This document shows positions 40,136-52,957 of a DNA stretch of 64,000 nucleotides, in pieces (the stretch's first letter is position 1; each line of letters starts with the position of its first letter). This DNA comes from Amoebophrya sp. A120. Taxonomy: Eukaryota > Sar > Dinophyceae > Syndiniales > Amoebophryaceae. The stretch is from positions 3,313,077 to 3,377,076 of the forward strand of contig CAJINV010000011.1 in assembly GCA_905178155.1 (NCBI GenBank), given 5' to 3'. The position numbers and the translations under genes were made by a program. The notes under the pieces are model-generated. The model was not told the origin of the DNA, ran no database searches, and was given only the letters and a program-made list of their open reading frames with translations.

Positions 40136-42357
40136 CGAGGGGAACCCCAATTATATTTATATTCGAGCGACCGACAATGCTCCAGTTTTCGATTTTGGAA
40201 AGAATCTAGTCATTATTTTAGAACTTCTCGATGAACTACTTTCTATCGCGACAGGGAAAGTAAATAAAGTAAAACTCGCCCCTTGTTCTGTCTGTTTGTG
40301 ATTCAATATGATTTTCGTACAAGTTGTCAGTACTGACAAATTCGACAAACCTTGTAATTTTTAGTGAACATTCTCAGCAAAAATAATAAAGCGTGAACTC
40401 AGAACTTTTCAAGACGACTATTCTTGGTTTTCTCTAGGACCAAGAAATTTTCAACTGTGGAAGCGAAAGCGTCCTTCTTTTGCAGCTGTGCTTTTGTAAA
40501 GAATAAATTAATTCTATCCGCTGGAGGCAGCACAGTGGACGAGAGCAGGACGGCCGCAAGGATTAAAAAACTTCCAGGTGCCTACTACAAAAAAATACTA
40601 TATCCCATTTTCATCATACATACCGCGAGACCCCGAGCCGTAGCAGCCTTTTGTCAGAAGTACTACCTCCTCTTAGACCTTCTGCAAAAGTTGGAGGCGA
40701 GTGGCCGTCATCTGGTCGTCCTTGGTTTATTTAGAAGTAGACACGACCTCACCGGTCTTTAGTAGGTACAGCTACAGAATGCTTTTCCCGATACACGTTG
40801 ATCCGTCGGAGCGCAGCCCTGCCTCATCGAGCGATAGTACTCCACACTTATATGGTTTACTACTCATTACGCCACCTCGCAACTACTAGAACTTCTAGTC
40901 CGCCACTACTTAGGAGGTCGTGTAGGTCACATTCCTTGATGATACCCAAGGCAGGTGGTCGCGGCGAATTTTTTTTTGGCAGACGCCCTTAAGAATTCAC
41001 TGCAGACGGCGCTCCGTCGTGTCGTGGCTAGTACTCCTGCAAGCCACGACTGCAAAGGCTTGCGATCACGTGCTGGCGAAGAACTCATTCTAGTAGAGCT
41101 GTGTGCTACGTTAATAATTTTGACCGGTACTTGTTCTATCGGAAAGGAAAACTAACCTTTTACGACGCTACCTTGTTTGATACTTCTATTCTGAAATTTA
41201 GTCTGATATAATCGACTACTAACTTCGAAGAAAAAATATCGAATAATGTACTCAATGAAAGCTACGGGTTAAATATCGAAGTAGGTAAGGTTGACGTTGA
41301 TGTACTAGATAGGTGGGATACTCGGCGGCCAATGATCATAGTTTTGGTAGGAGCCAGCAGGGATATAAGACAAGCGTGGTTCTCGTCCTGATTGCTACCG
41401 AGGTTTCTCCTGCCAAAATTCTTCATGAAATAGAAATTACATTAAATTTGATTGTAGTTTACTATAACTTTTCTTTGGGCAACCACGAACAAAGCAACTT
41501 TCATCTAGTGCGCAGCGGCGGGGCTTTTTACGTTGTGGGGTGGCAAAGGCACCATCCAAGAACTACCCAACGGATAATTGCCGGCTAGAACTGCCATTGT
41601 GATGAAATTCTATTTCCTCAGCGACAAAAACGTGACACCTGGTTGTACGACTTTTTTCGACAACCAGTACTTGTAAATAGCGAACTAACGACGACGATGA
41701 ACGGCATTGATGTTCCAAATCCAAAGCTACCGTGCGACGACTAACGAAAATAAATACAACTCAATGTTGTAGCCGATGTCATTCATCATCATCGGGCAAC
41801 GACTAGTACAGCGAGTCTGTGCTAGTGCAGCCCTCTGCCTCACAATCACGCTGTTGTGAATCGTGTTCTGAAATTCAATGCTGGCTCATCGATTATTTTT
41901 CAGAGTTGTTGCTTTTGGTGTTGACAACACAAAACAGCATCCGAGCTGCACCATGTTTCGGTCATTTTGATCACCCATTTATCTCAAAGAGGCCGAGAGC
42001 GGGTAAATTTTACTCGTCGAGTTTTGCAAAACTGACACAAGAATTCTATTTCCAATTTTTCTTTCTCTTTTTCAGAGTTCCGCTCACCTTGAGAAGGGCA
42101 AACGCAGTTCTTTTTCAGAGTTTCAGAAATGAAACAGCAGGACCTACCACGACACTGTTCTTATGGAAAGAACGAACCCCCTAGTTGTATAGGCAGCATC
42201 CCAGCACGCACAACCTAAATTCCTCTAGTCTTTGTCGTCTTTGGTTCACACAGCAAAGTCAGACTTTCACTGCCGTTATTGAGCAGGAGCAGATCGGTTC
42301 GTGAGTGCTATAGCAGCCGTGCGGGGACGAAGATCAGAAGCAATTCTCAAGGGAAAA
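40136..42357. other. Intergenic, 2.2 kb, the longest gap
   Basis: No coding frame with codon bias or homology was seen on either strand. AT-rich. A gene with several short exons could be missed. Confidence 0.45.
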
Positions 42358-44199
42358 ATGGGTGGCAATTTTTCCTCAACCTCGTCGCCAATCGCTCGCG
42401 CTGAACAGGCGGAGCGGCGCGTGCGTAAGTTGGAAAAGTCACTTACCGAATATGACCTGCTCAAACGTTACAATCTCAAACGTTGCAATAGAACCTGGAA
42501 ATCTGTGATGCAAGAAATGCATGATCTAGCCAACTCTCAGAGGACTGCGCATGATAAGTTCCGGAGTCCCAAACCGCACTGCAATCTGGCGAAATTTGTA
42601 TTGCAGAAAGTGGAACGGTCTACGAGTCTGTAATGCTCACGATGCAAGACAAATCCCAGACTCTATTGTAACGTTTGAGATTGTAACGTTTGAGCGGGTT
42701 ATACCGAGCAGGAGAAGGACTGCCGGTTTCAACTCCAGTGCACGGCTATGGATTGTAAAAATGTCTGGGTCTGGAAGGATGCAACTTGTGATGCTGTCTC
42801 TGCATCCTAAAAAAATCTGTATTGCATGACCAGCAAGAAGGGTCCAGTTTGTGGTACATGGAGAGGGTATTTCTCATGCGGGATAGTCATCAGAAAGCCC
42901 GCTAAAAATCTGTGATGCCAGGTTATGCATTACAGACGTCATATGTCATGTAGAATCTGCATGACTTTCCAGACCCAGACATTTTTACACCTGATAACGG
43001 CGGTCACAACCACTGCCGCTGCGGGCCTTTTCGCCGCGAATTTTTACCTGCGGCACCGGCTGGGCAGTCAGGAACAGGCCTTTCGGAAGGCCTTGAATAC
43101 GGTGAAAAAGAATCTGCAGCACGAGGCGAAAGCCGAGATTGCGAAAGCGGAGAAGAACGCGATTTTGAAATTTAACCGCGAGGTGGTCTTCGGCGTTGCG
43201 GACAATTTGGAAATTTGCCAGAAAAACATCAAGAAGCACCTGGACTTTCTACGGGCAACGAACAGCAGTGCTGCAGGTCTGTTTTCGGGGAAAAATAGTT
43301 CATCGCCTGGTGCAGCAAGTACCTTTTCCTATAAAAACCATTACCAGTTCCCTCCTTCCCAAACGGAATTACGTGCGTACAGCGATTTTCATTCAAGCGT
43401 AGCACTTTCCGAGCCTGCCCGTGCTGGAAATAGAGGCAGGGTGGAACCATTTGGAAGGTCGACATCTACTTCGCGCGAGGAAATGAATCTTGGCCGAGTT
43501 GTGTCCCCTGCGGCGAACAAGCGCGCGGTGACATTTCTGCAGGGACAAGGGACGACAGCTTCAATAGGTAGTGCAAGCGGTGGAGATGGAGCTGCAATCC
43601 AGGGCAGAAAGAACAGCGGATTCACTTCCAGCACCGCGGCGGCGCCTAACACCTTGAAGATCACACCACGACCAGGAACAGAACGCGCTATCGTGTCGAG
43701 ACGGTCAACATCTGCTCATCTCGCAGAACCAGTAGTTGTACGGCAGGGCCAAATTATGGAAGATGCGAAGCTGAAGATGCAGCGGCACACCGTGGAGATG
43801 CTGCTCGAAGGGGTGGAGCTGACGCACGAGTCGCTGCTGCGCGCGCTCCGCAAGCAGAACATCCACCGGATTCACGCGGTGCCAAAGGTGACCTCGTTCG
43901 ACCCGGAAATCCACGAGGCTTTGGCAGAGCGGAGTGACGTGGAGGCGAATAAAGTGGCAGCCGTGTATCGGCACGGGTACTACTGTGTGGTGACAGGTGG
44001 AAAAGATATGAAGAATGCTGGTCGGAGCGACGAGGGGAAGTTGCAGGGAGTTGTAGCCGACGATTTGGAGGAAAAGGCAGGCGAGGGGGAAAATGGCTCA
44101 TCTACAACTTCCATGAAAAGTATGCTGCAGGTGGTGCGGCCAGCGCAAGTCGCCGTCGGGACATCTTCCGGGGTTGTTAGGTCCGGGGGGAAGTTGTGA
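42358..44199 (+). CDS. GRPE: GrpE-type nucleotide exchange factor with large insertion
   Basis: Exons 42358-42449, 42708-42746 and 43002-44199 (1329 nt, 442 residues, TGA). GrpE releases ADP from Hsp70, usually in mitochondria or plastids. The long-helix part is AFRKALNTVKKNLQHEAKAEIAKAEKNAILKFNREVVFGVADNLEICQKN, broken here for length: residues about 68-118. LEGVELTHESLLRAL, FDPEIHEAL, VAAVYRHGYYC and VVRPAQVAVG follow the family order. Normal GrpE is about 200 residues. Here about 170 Ser/Gly/Arg-rich residues separate the helix from LEGVELT, and about 40 more separate the two beta strands. The N-terminus MGGNFSS has the shape of an N-myristoylation site, and a hydrophobic stretch (TTTAAAGLFAANFYL) follows at about residue 45. 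That is not a typical import peptide. Both introns are introners. Confidence 0.85.
42450..42702. mobile_element. Introner, family IE-5
   Basis: 253 bp with exact TSD accga. Imperfect TIR of about 45 bp, with two CTCAAACG copies per end. Found again at 62534-62786. Confidence 0.9.
42747..42996. mobile_element. Introner, family IE-1
   Basis: 250 bp with exact TSD acggc. Left TATGGATTGTAAAAATG, right CATTTTTACACCTGATA. Confidence 0.92.
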
Positions 44200-45630
44200 A
44201 GACGCGCGGGCACTACTTATTTGCAAGACGGCTGGTGATACGTTTATTTTCGGAGAAGAAGAACCACCTAAGTTTGTTGGTTACTAGTCCTGTGGGCCTG
44301 TTGATGCGGAGAAAAATATCAGATAGGTCTGATCAATCTGTAAGTTATGGTTTCTATGACCATCGCATGCTTCTTGTTGGGACTTGATGGTTCTACATGT
44401 ATGATCTTGTTTCTCTGTGCTGAAGCTGATGAGAAAGCGAAGAAAAAGTTTCAAGAAAAGTATAAAAAATCTCTTGGGGGACGATGCGTTTGGCATTCAT
44501 CTACGAATGAAATTGAAGAAATTCTGTGTAACAAAAGAATTTTGGCGAGCTTTCTTTGATAAAATTTACTGCGTTTCAGTTTTACAGCGGCGGCTTCAAC
44601 AGTCCTCAGCTTTCGCACGGACTTGGGACGAGGATGAATCTTGTGGGAAACAAGAATGCTGCGAAGATTCGGTTCTTTTCAAACAAGTCAACAGTACAGT
44701 GAGTGAGAAGATTTCTGAGAGGCTAAAAAACGTCCATTGCAACAGATCTTCGAGAAAAATGTTGTGTCACCGCAGTATTGAGAAGTAGAGGCCTGTGGAT
44801 GAATAAGATGAGTAGACAATCTAAAAGTACTTCAACGATGAGTAGGCAATCTGGAGTGCAAAGGCGAAACCAAATAGCAAATGGCCCCGTGCCGCGTGGG
44901 AGCGTGCGTCGGCAAACTTGCTTGATTATTTTTGAGCGTTGGAACACCGACGATAGAACCGAAAGATCTCATTTAATACTCGTCCCGCAACTCTACATTT
45001 CTACTTTGGATGACGGAACAGGATCCCGATATTCTTACACACTACCCATTGCACACTCAAGTGTTGCTTTACTTATTGTACACACGACCCACACCCAAGT
45101 TAGTTTCTATATGAACTTTCGCACAAACTCAAAGATGCATGTTCTCATCTTTGGCGTTCGCGGATAGGATTTTATAAAAAGCGCAGCAAGGTACTCGGAT
45201 TATGTTGCGACTTTTTTGCTCGAAACACGTCAAATCACATGATAAACAGATGACTAGACAGGCCGACGTTGTGGGCTTAGCCCGAACACGCGACTTCATC
45301 TAAGTATGGGCAATGTTAAAAGGCATCAGTACGTATTGGGGGCTAGAGAAGAAAGCAGCAGCTGCGCCTCACGATTGCGTTTGCGATTCTAGAGAATCGC
45401 AGGGGCGTTGGTTAATGCTATTGCTTTCAGCATCCGTAGTATACAACACGAGTAGTTGATGTCGATCTGTTAGACAGAAGAATTGTATTCCTCAGAAGAG
45501 TACAACTATTGAAGCGCACCATGGTACTCCTACTGGTGTTTCGAACGAAAAAATGAAAACGCGTGCTTGCTTTATTTGACAAGCCAACTTCTAGCACGGT
45601 TGGCTGCGCCGAACGACTCCTTCGCCTGCT
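44200..45630. other. Intergenic, 1.43 kb
   Basis: Lys-rich frames at 44417-44788 and 44778-45167 have A/T-rich codons unlike the genes here and no domain, so they are not annotated. Contains the palindrome at 45382. Confidence 0.45.
45382..45401. repeat. 20-nt palindrome TGCGATTCTAGAGAATCGCA
   Basis: Perfectly self-complementary, upstream of the PP2C gene. Function unknown; it could be a regulatory site or chance. Confidence 0.6.
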
Positions 45631-48600
45631 ATGGAGAGTTCCTGGTTGAGTTGCTGCGCGCCGAGCAGCGGGCCTCGGGGACTGACCCTGCAGTCTACCG
45701 CGCGGTCGCAGCAGCACCCCGCCAAGGCACAGATGCACGTGCAAGGAAATAAACAGGACCGGAAGGCGGCGCGGAATGCCGATGCCTACCTGCTGATGGA
45801 CAACGCCATCGGTATTGCGGACGGCGTCAGCGCAGTTGAGGAATCCGGCGTGGACAGCAGCCTCTTGCCAAACGAGCTCTTGACCCACTGCGGGGCACTG
45901 CTAAGGGAAAGGCGGGCCAACAAGCGAGGGTACTTCAGACAAATTTAAGTGTTTTTTGTTTTTGTTTGAAGGCCGTGCAGCTTTAAGTGCATGTGCACAA
46001 CCACTTCCCGTCTGCACAAAAGGGACAGTCAATCCCTTTTGAAGATTCTTGCAAAAGGAATTATTACAGTCACCTTCAGTAGTTGTAGTTCGATGGATAC
46101 GATACAAAACTCAGGTGGAGCGCAGAATACAAACGTCTGCTCCTGGAGATTGAGAAATCCGTTCCCGTGGAACAGCCTACCGGTAGTACTGCTAGTACCG
46201 CTGCCGGCTGGATGCAGAAGGCGTTTGACGTTCTTTTTGGCGTGCCCGCGACCACCCCATCAAGCCGCGACGTCGACGCGCTGCAAGCGGACCTGTTTCA
46301 CTGCGCCCTGCGGGAGTCGGCGCCGGCAAGGGGATCCCTAGCTGCGTCCTTGAGCCGGTTCTTCCAGGAGGCCTACCACGTCTCCGTGGACAAACCTGTG
46401 CACCACCCGACGGATGAGATGGTTCAGAGTTGGTACGACGACATCCGGCTGGTAGCGCCGGAACACTTTCCGGAGACCGAGCCGCCGGTGCTGCTGCGGA
46501 TTCTGCTTGAGCACTGCTTGAAATTGATGGAGCAGTTTAGGCTGCTGCATCAGGGGGAACAACTGGTTGCGGATCCAGGTAAAAATGAACTCGCTGAGGA
46601 GGACGAAGCAGCTGGAGGACCCTCGGCAAGGCATAAACACGCAGCCCCCACTAGCGGCGCATCCGGAGGAGCAGCGGAAATTGTAGACCCCTTAAGTGTA
46701 CTGAACACCACCGGCGGGTCTGTGGCGACCTTTTTTGACAACATCGGCACAACTCCCGGGGCGGTGGGAGCAGCAGCAGCAACTTCTGTTGACAAAGGAT
46801 CTGATCTATCAAAGGGAAAAATCCCCCCTCCCCATATCGAAAAGGAACGCCTCAGAGAATTTGTGATACTGATTTGTGACCACAAATATTGTCTGTCTTG
46901 CAAGAAAGCAACGGCAGAGGCTCCGCCCCATTATGCAGGCGGTTTGTAATGCTGCAGGGCCTACACCAGAGACGTTCCTCATGCTAAGTGCCTAGGCTAA
47001 AACCTCTCTACATTGGCATGATATGGGCCTGCAGTACTCTACTGCAAGACAAATCTGATTTGTGTACTGAAATCCAGCATCAGAAGCTTCTTTTTGATAT
47101 GGGGTGGGGGGATTTTTCCTTTTGATATGATCAGAACAATGAGAGCGCGAGCACAACGTCCTCGTCCGGTCGGCCCAGCAAGGACGCGCCATCCTCGCAC
47201 AACGGCGGGACCAACCAGCTTGCGGAAAGGGAAACGAGTTCCTCGAGTTTAGAGGAGAACGGCAGAACGGACATCAAAATAGCAGGTCAGGACTTAGAGG
47301 CGCAAGAACGTCGTGATCCGACGCCTGCTCGTCCAACGACACAGCAGCTACCCGAGGTGCAAAATGCGACGCAAATGTTTCTGGATTTTCTTCCCTTCGT
47401 GCAATTGCAGCACGACTCCGCGTCTTCCTCCGCCTCGTCGTCACCGCGAAACGTGGAGTCGCACATGCTGAACCACGTGCAGGAGGAGTTTCACCGCAAA
47501 CTTGGGTCCATGATCGAGCACGCGGCACTGGGCAACTACGGCGACGCGCGCCGGGTGTTGCAGGAGGCGTTTTGGCGGTGCACGCAGCAGGGCTCCACGA
47601 CCGCCATGTTGTTTTTAATCGAGAAGGACATTCTGCATCCCTGCAACATGGGGGACTGCGCCTACGTGGTGCTGCGGCCGAATTGCGACCCCGAAATCGC
47701 GGAAACCATCTGCACGATCACCGTGCCGCCCAAACCCCCCAAGTCCGCGCTCCAGCAGCGGCGCGTGCGCAGCGGGTTGCCCCCGGAGAGCGAGGAGGTG
47801 AAGGCCATGAAGCGGGCGAGCCTAGCGGCACAGAAAGTTGCTGCCGTAGTGAGCAAAGGAAGCAGAGAAGGTGAAAGTGTTCTTCTCGAAGCGGAAATGA
47901 TAAGGAATGACATAGATGGCGACACCAGCTCCGATATTAATACGCTACCTCCAGGCACGAACATTCAGATCAGCCCGCGCACGATAAAATCCGCAGCGGA
48001 TTTGCAGGAAGAGGCCGACGAACTGCTGCGGGCTGAAAAGTTTCCGGAAAATAAGATACAGAAAGATAAAGACGGAGAGGAGATCAACCATGTTCAACTA
48101 CACAAGGATCAACAGGACCGGAACAATAAAATAAATCCTAGCTCTTCATCTTCCAGGCCGCCGCGCTACACGGTTGTCTCCCGGTCCATTTCCCAGACGC
48201 ACTGCTTCAATTGTCCCTACCAGCTCTCCCGGATGCCGACGTACCAGAACAAGCCCTACCAGGACGCCCCGTCTCTGTGGCGGCAGATTCGGAACATCCG
48301 CAACCTGCACCCGGTCCTGTTGCAGCCCGGGGACGTGATTATCAGTGGCACCGACGGGTTGTTTGACAACGTGTTCGAGTCCCGGATGGCCGCGCTCGCC
48401 GGCGAGATCTTGCTGGACGGAAATAGTAGACTTGGGAGGTGTAGTCCCGTGTCGCCTGGCACAGCGGAAAGATTCTCGTCGACGTCGGAGCTTGTTTTTT
48501 CAACAACAGCACCCTCGGGCGAGGACTCGACGACGCATCCTGGTTCATCCTCCGCTAGTACAATTTCGCAGGCGAAGCGCGAGGAGCTGTGCGACCGGCT

Positions 48601-48811
48601 GCTGCAGGAAGCACTGAAAAATGCGAATCCGGATTCCACGGCGGCAACCCCCTGGGCCGAGGAATGGTTTGAGGAGTGCGGGTATCCCTTCCCCGGCCTC
48701 GAGCGCGGCGGGACTGGACAAGGGAAGCCGGACGACACCACCGTCGTGGTTTCTGTGGTCACGTCCAAGACTCCGGAGGTCGGGGAACTCTTTTTCGATG
48801 AGTTTAGATAG
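45631..48811 (+). CDS. PTC7: PP2C-type protein phosphatase, PTC7 group
   Basis: Exons 45631-45929, 46115-46806 and 47133-48811 (2670 nt, 889 residues, TAG). PTC7 phosphatases are metal-dependent Ser/Thr phosphatases, mitochondrial in yeast and animals. Blocks in order: NAIGIADGVSAVEESGVDSS (metal-binding Asp at about residue 62), GSTTAMLFLIEKDILHPCNMGD with CAYVVLR (about 483-512), LQPGDVIISGTDGLFDNVF (about 730), and GKPDDTTVVVSVV (about 861). All four aspartate motifs are present, so catalysis is plausible. Family length is about 300-400; the rest consists of two long low-complexity regions, one between the first motif and GSTT (some 400 residues), one between CAYVVLR and the third motif. 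Intron 45930-46114 is GT-AG (185 nt); the other is an introner. The N-terminus MESSWLSCCAPSS has no clear transit peptide. Confidence 0.88.
46807..47127. mobile_element. Introner, family IE-2, reverse orientation
   Basis: 321 bp with exact TSD tgatc. The core is inverted relative to 2170-2490 and 26359-26681: the GTGACCACAAAT arm is now at the left end. Confidence 0.9.
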
Positions 48812-49543
48812 ATAGTTTGGCTAATATGGAGGGTCAGTTAATAGTTTGTTCTTCTACTCTATTATGCACAGCGACAGCAGCGACGGCGAGCACGTCGAAG
48901 ACCACACTCGTCGAATATGATGATCATAGTTTCGGTTGGACGTCATTCAGATTCGTATCAATACCGACCACCAGCACCACCCCTATGCGAAGAGAAAATT
49001 GCGGCTCTATCACATTCTTGCACAGTTTGTCCTTGTTGTGGCTGCGACTTCGTTTGTTGAAGATACTGAACGAAAAAATCTTCGAAGAACGACTTAAGTA
49101 CAACTAAACACCTCCAACAGCAGCACAGCATGAATTTACATTTCAAAATGTAACGTGATGCGAATTTTTCCATTTTCAAATGTAATAATTACAATTCATC
49201 ATAATAAGATTTTTTCGAAATAGCAGCTATTGCTTGTGTGTTGTTCTTGGTGCCGATCCTGTTGAACCCAAAGGCCGATCGCTGGTCGCCCCAGGATAAC
49301 TCCGAATTGTATACGCACGAGGTATGTATCCTCTCCAGGCGACAAGAGTCAGAAACGGACGAAAATGAAAGAAAGAGGATGTGCTTCAGAACGATGATTC
49401 TTCTTTAATTTCCTTCGCCACTGGTGCCGGTAGAAGAATCAGTAACGATTAATCAAGGCTGTGCTGTTCTAAAGTTTTTTTCTCTGGGAATCACAGTGAG
49501 GTTAAGGTTTGGGTTTCTTTTCTTTCGGTACTAGGTGTAGGAA
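48812..49543. other. Intergenic, 732 bp
   Basis: No gene supported. Its length equals that of the nested elements by coincidence; the sequence is unrelated. Confidence 0.5.
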
Positions 49544-52500
49544 ATGCGTCCGTCTACTTCTCGATTTGTTTACCACTGTGCTCGTCTCGTCTTATCACTT
49601 GTCTCGGTACTGGAAAATTGTCCGGTCATCATGTCCTCGGTGGTTGAACATGAATCTGATAACGGGACGAGGGCAATAAAGCCAGAACTTTTCGAGGACG
49701 TCGACTCGCGGGACGTCGAGCAACTTCAAAAAAGCTTACGAACACCGTCTCAGCGGGCTTTGTGGAAGCACATCGGAGACGAGATTTCCGCATCGTCAGA
49801 ACAAGCAAAGGACAAGATCAAACCTGCGCCGTTGCTGCTGCGGTCGAAGAGAAAGGCCGACGCGGGTCAAGACCATTATGATGAGCAAGACGTCCAGTTG
49901 CCCTTGTGGGCCCTGTACCTGCTCGAGGGAGCGCGGAAGAGGCAGCTGGTCCGTGCTGCGGGTCTACAGCTGCGCAAGAAAGCCAGCGAGTTGGTGGATG
50001 TTGAAAAAGTCGCAGACCGACATGTAGAAGAAGCTGGCGCTTCATCAGGAGGTGCTGCCCGTTTCTCGCGAATCGGCGAATTCATCCCCTTGATTGTAAC
50101 ACCACCACCTGCAGCACAAGCACATCAGAGCCAGAGGTCGACGTCCACGGTGGCAGATCCTAGGGCGCAGGAGCTACAACATCGTGAAGAAGATGAAAAA
50201 GCAGGAATTATCACGACACCACATCAAGACGAGCTGCAACTACTTCTAGAACAACGAGCAAAGGCAGTGCAGTTCGTGAAGGCGCTTGTCCCCGTCTACA
50301 ACCGTTTAATCGATGGCATCAGCTGCGATGTCGCCACGCTGCAAGCCGAGCTCAGCGCGGCAAGTGAGGTGGATCCGTTTACGCGCCAATTGCTCGGGAT
50401 CGCTCACCGCGTCTACGGTGGTGGGACAGGGACAGAAGATGGAGTTCATCACGCGGGTACTGCTTCTAAAGGCGCATCAAAGGTGGACCACGAGCGAATA
50501 AAGGATCCACGGAAAGAGCCGCGGCTTCACTTAATGAGACACGATTATTTGTTTCAACGTCAAGAAGAAAAGATGGAAAAATCGCTTGGAGGAGCGGCGC
50601 AGGCTGGTGGGGTACTAACAGGTGATAGTTCTAGCGTCAACCAGAATCATCATCTACAGTGCAAATTAGTGGAAATCAACACGATCGCTGTGGCTTTCGC
50701 CGGCATGGCACAAGACTTGCTGGAGATCCACAAGGAGGGGCGGGCACTTTTACAACTCCGAAGCGGTGCTGACAAGGAAAATGATGTCGAGCCGCCGACT
50801 GCTGAAGTGGCTGCGAGAGCCACTAAGACGTCAGTGCAGCAACAAAGCGACGAAGCGCCCGCCGTCACCGCGTCTCTCTCCCACCCGGCGGGCTCCGCCG
50901 ACGCGTACGCGGCTGGGATTGCCGCAGCGCACCGCGCCTTTCTCGCCAAATGGCAGGTGGTGGTGGACCACGCAGATGGTCACACAGATGAACAAAGAGA
51001 TGACACGAAGAACAACCACTCTCCCCGAGGAGGAGAGATCGTGACAAAAAGTTCAACTTCCACGAGGGCTTCATCTGGTTCTGCGGCCAAGAACATCTAT
51101 CAACCAGACGATTACCACATCTGCTTTTTTTGCTTCCCAAGCGACCATCTGGATCACGACCAGCAGCGGGTGCAGAGAAGCCTGCGGGAAAGAGAAAATT
51201 TGAAGAGCTTTGCGGCGGTGATGCACGAGGGGTGTGTTGTGACGGTCGTGGAACAAGAGAAGGAGGAAGTTCCACCGGAGGCTAATATCAAGAAAAGTGA
51301 CCCAGACCCCGTCACCAGGAGAAATAAAAAACGGTTCTTGCACATCAAGACTGGAACACTTACTACAGGACCAACTACAACACCACGCGATTATAAGTCG
51401 TCCACCGATGTTGATGTTGAAAAAGTGGAACGCACGACTGTAGATGAAGTGCCGGGTGGAGGTTCTACTATTGGTACTACATCTGCAGACGATAAAATAA
51501 CCTCTTGGTTGCACCGACTCTCCGCAGAGTTGAACGACAGTATCCTTGTGGTGGACAACAAGCCAGTCTCGGTCGTGGTGTGGCACACCGTATCGCAACA
51601 AAAAACTGTTTCACTGTAAACTTGTAATGCAGAGAATGTATCTGAGAAGTGTTTGTATTGCTGCACATGCAAGACAGTGGATTGTTAGCTGTGTTTTCCC
51701 TTAGGAATGATCTCGCATGACAAATCTTCTCTGTGATGTAGAACAAACTTGTGTTGATGCAGAACTTGCAATAAGATCCTTACAACAGTGAAGCAGTTAT
51801 TTCGTGCGATACACTGGCTACGGCCCGGAAAACAGTGCTGGTTGGTTTCCGATCCGGGAGGCGGTCGAGCGGACAAATGCGATTAAAGTCCCGACGGTGT
51901 TGACCCAGCTGGCGGGCACGAAAAAAATCCAGGAGCGCTTCGGGGACGAGGCGTTTTTGCGGAAATACTTGGAAGAAGTAGTAGGGGACAGCAATACGAC
52001 CAAAAGCGATGGCGTTTTGTCGCGAATCCAGCAAACCCAAGTGGAGACCGTCGATTTGCAGGAGCTGGTTTCAACAATTTCCTCCCACGAGAAGAGGAAA
52101 ACCCAAGTTCTAGATTTGCTGAAAACTAAGTACCTTCCGAATTACGACAACTGGGTCCTGTATCAAATGCAAAAATGTCTGGGTCTGGAAGAATCTAACT
52201 TGTGGTCATGCTTAAGCTGAAGCATTCAAAAATCTGTGTTGCATGATTACCAAAAGCTGGCCACTTTTGACCCAATCGAGAGGCAGTTTCTCATGCAGGA
52301 TAGGCATGATAGAACTCTGACAGAATCTGTCATGCTATGTCCTACATACCAGACCTCATGGGTCATGGAAAACCTGCATGACAAGTCTGCATTCTTCCAG
52401 ACCCAGACATTTTTACATTTGATATCCTGAAACCGCAGCGAGAGGGCGGGGGCAACAACCTGTTTGGAGAAGCAGTAAAGGCGGAGCTTACGAGATTGGT

Positions 52501-52957
52501 GGAAATACTAGAAGAAGATAAAGGAGTAGAGCAGGCGGGGCCACTTCTACGAGAATCCGGCAGGACCGCAGATGAAGTACTGCCGCTGGACAAAAAAATG
52601 CCGCGGGAGGAGTCCCGAGACGAAGATGAAACTCAGGGGGAGTACTACGTGCTCATGGAGCGGATTAATGCCGTGGTGGAGGAGTCTGTGTGTTTTGCGC
52701 AGCAGGTCGTGGACCAACATAACTCCTCTCAAACCGTTGTCGAGGTCAGCACGGAGCGGGCGATCTCCGAGCTCGGTCTCTTCACGGTATTCGTCGCAGA
52801 TGCGGAAAACCAGGTCGTGCAAAATTGCTGTGGCGGGGCGTTCCAGCGGGTGAAGCGCGCTTCCAGCGACGAGGGTGGCATTTGCGCGGGACACGGATTT
52901 CTGGACGTGGTTCCGGTTGATGATGACTGCCTTCTCTCTGTGGAAAAATCCGGGTGA
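49544..52957 (+). CDS. GSS: Glutathione synthetase, eukaryotic type
   Basis: Exons 49544-51590, 51817-52160 and 52430-52957 (2919 nt, 972 residues, TGA). The enzyme joins gamma-glutamylcysteine and glycine using ATP. Blocks in order: HLMRHDYLFQ then KLVEINTIAVAFAGM (about residue 375; usual form QVEVNTIS-SFGG), VVVWHTGYGPE, AIKVPTVLTQLAGTKKIQ (about 705), the ATP-grasp motif VLKPQREGGGNNLFGE (about 798), YVLMERI, ISELGLFTVFV and GHGFLDVVP near the end. Typical proteins have about 480 residues, so half of this one is insertion, mostly charged and Ser/Thr-rich. Translation may start at 49544, giving a hydrophobic-basic leader (RLVLSLVSVL), or at 49631 (MSSVVEHES). The leader could target an organelle, but this is uncertain. 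Both introns are introners. Confidence 0.93.
51591..51811. mobile_element. Introner, IE-4-like
   Basis: 221 bp. Left TATCGCAACAAAAAACTG, right CAGTTATTTCGTGCGATA. TSD caccg/cactg. It interrupts WHT-GYGPE. Confidence 0.85.
52161..52424. mobile_element. Introner, family IE-1
   Basis: 264 bp with exact TSD tcctg. It splits the ATP-grasp motif between WVL and KPQREGGG, so the junction is certain. Confidence 0.95.
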
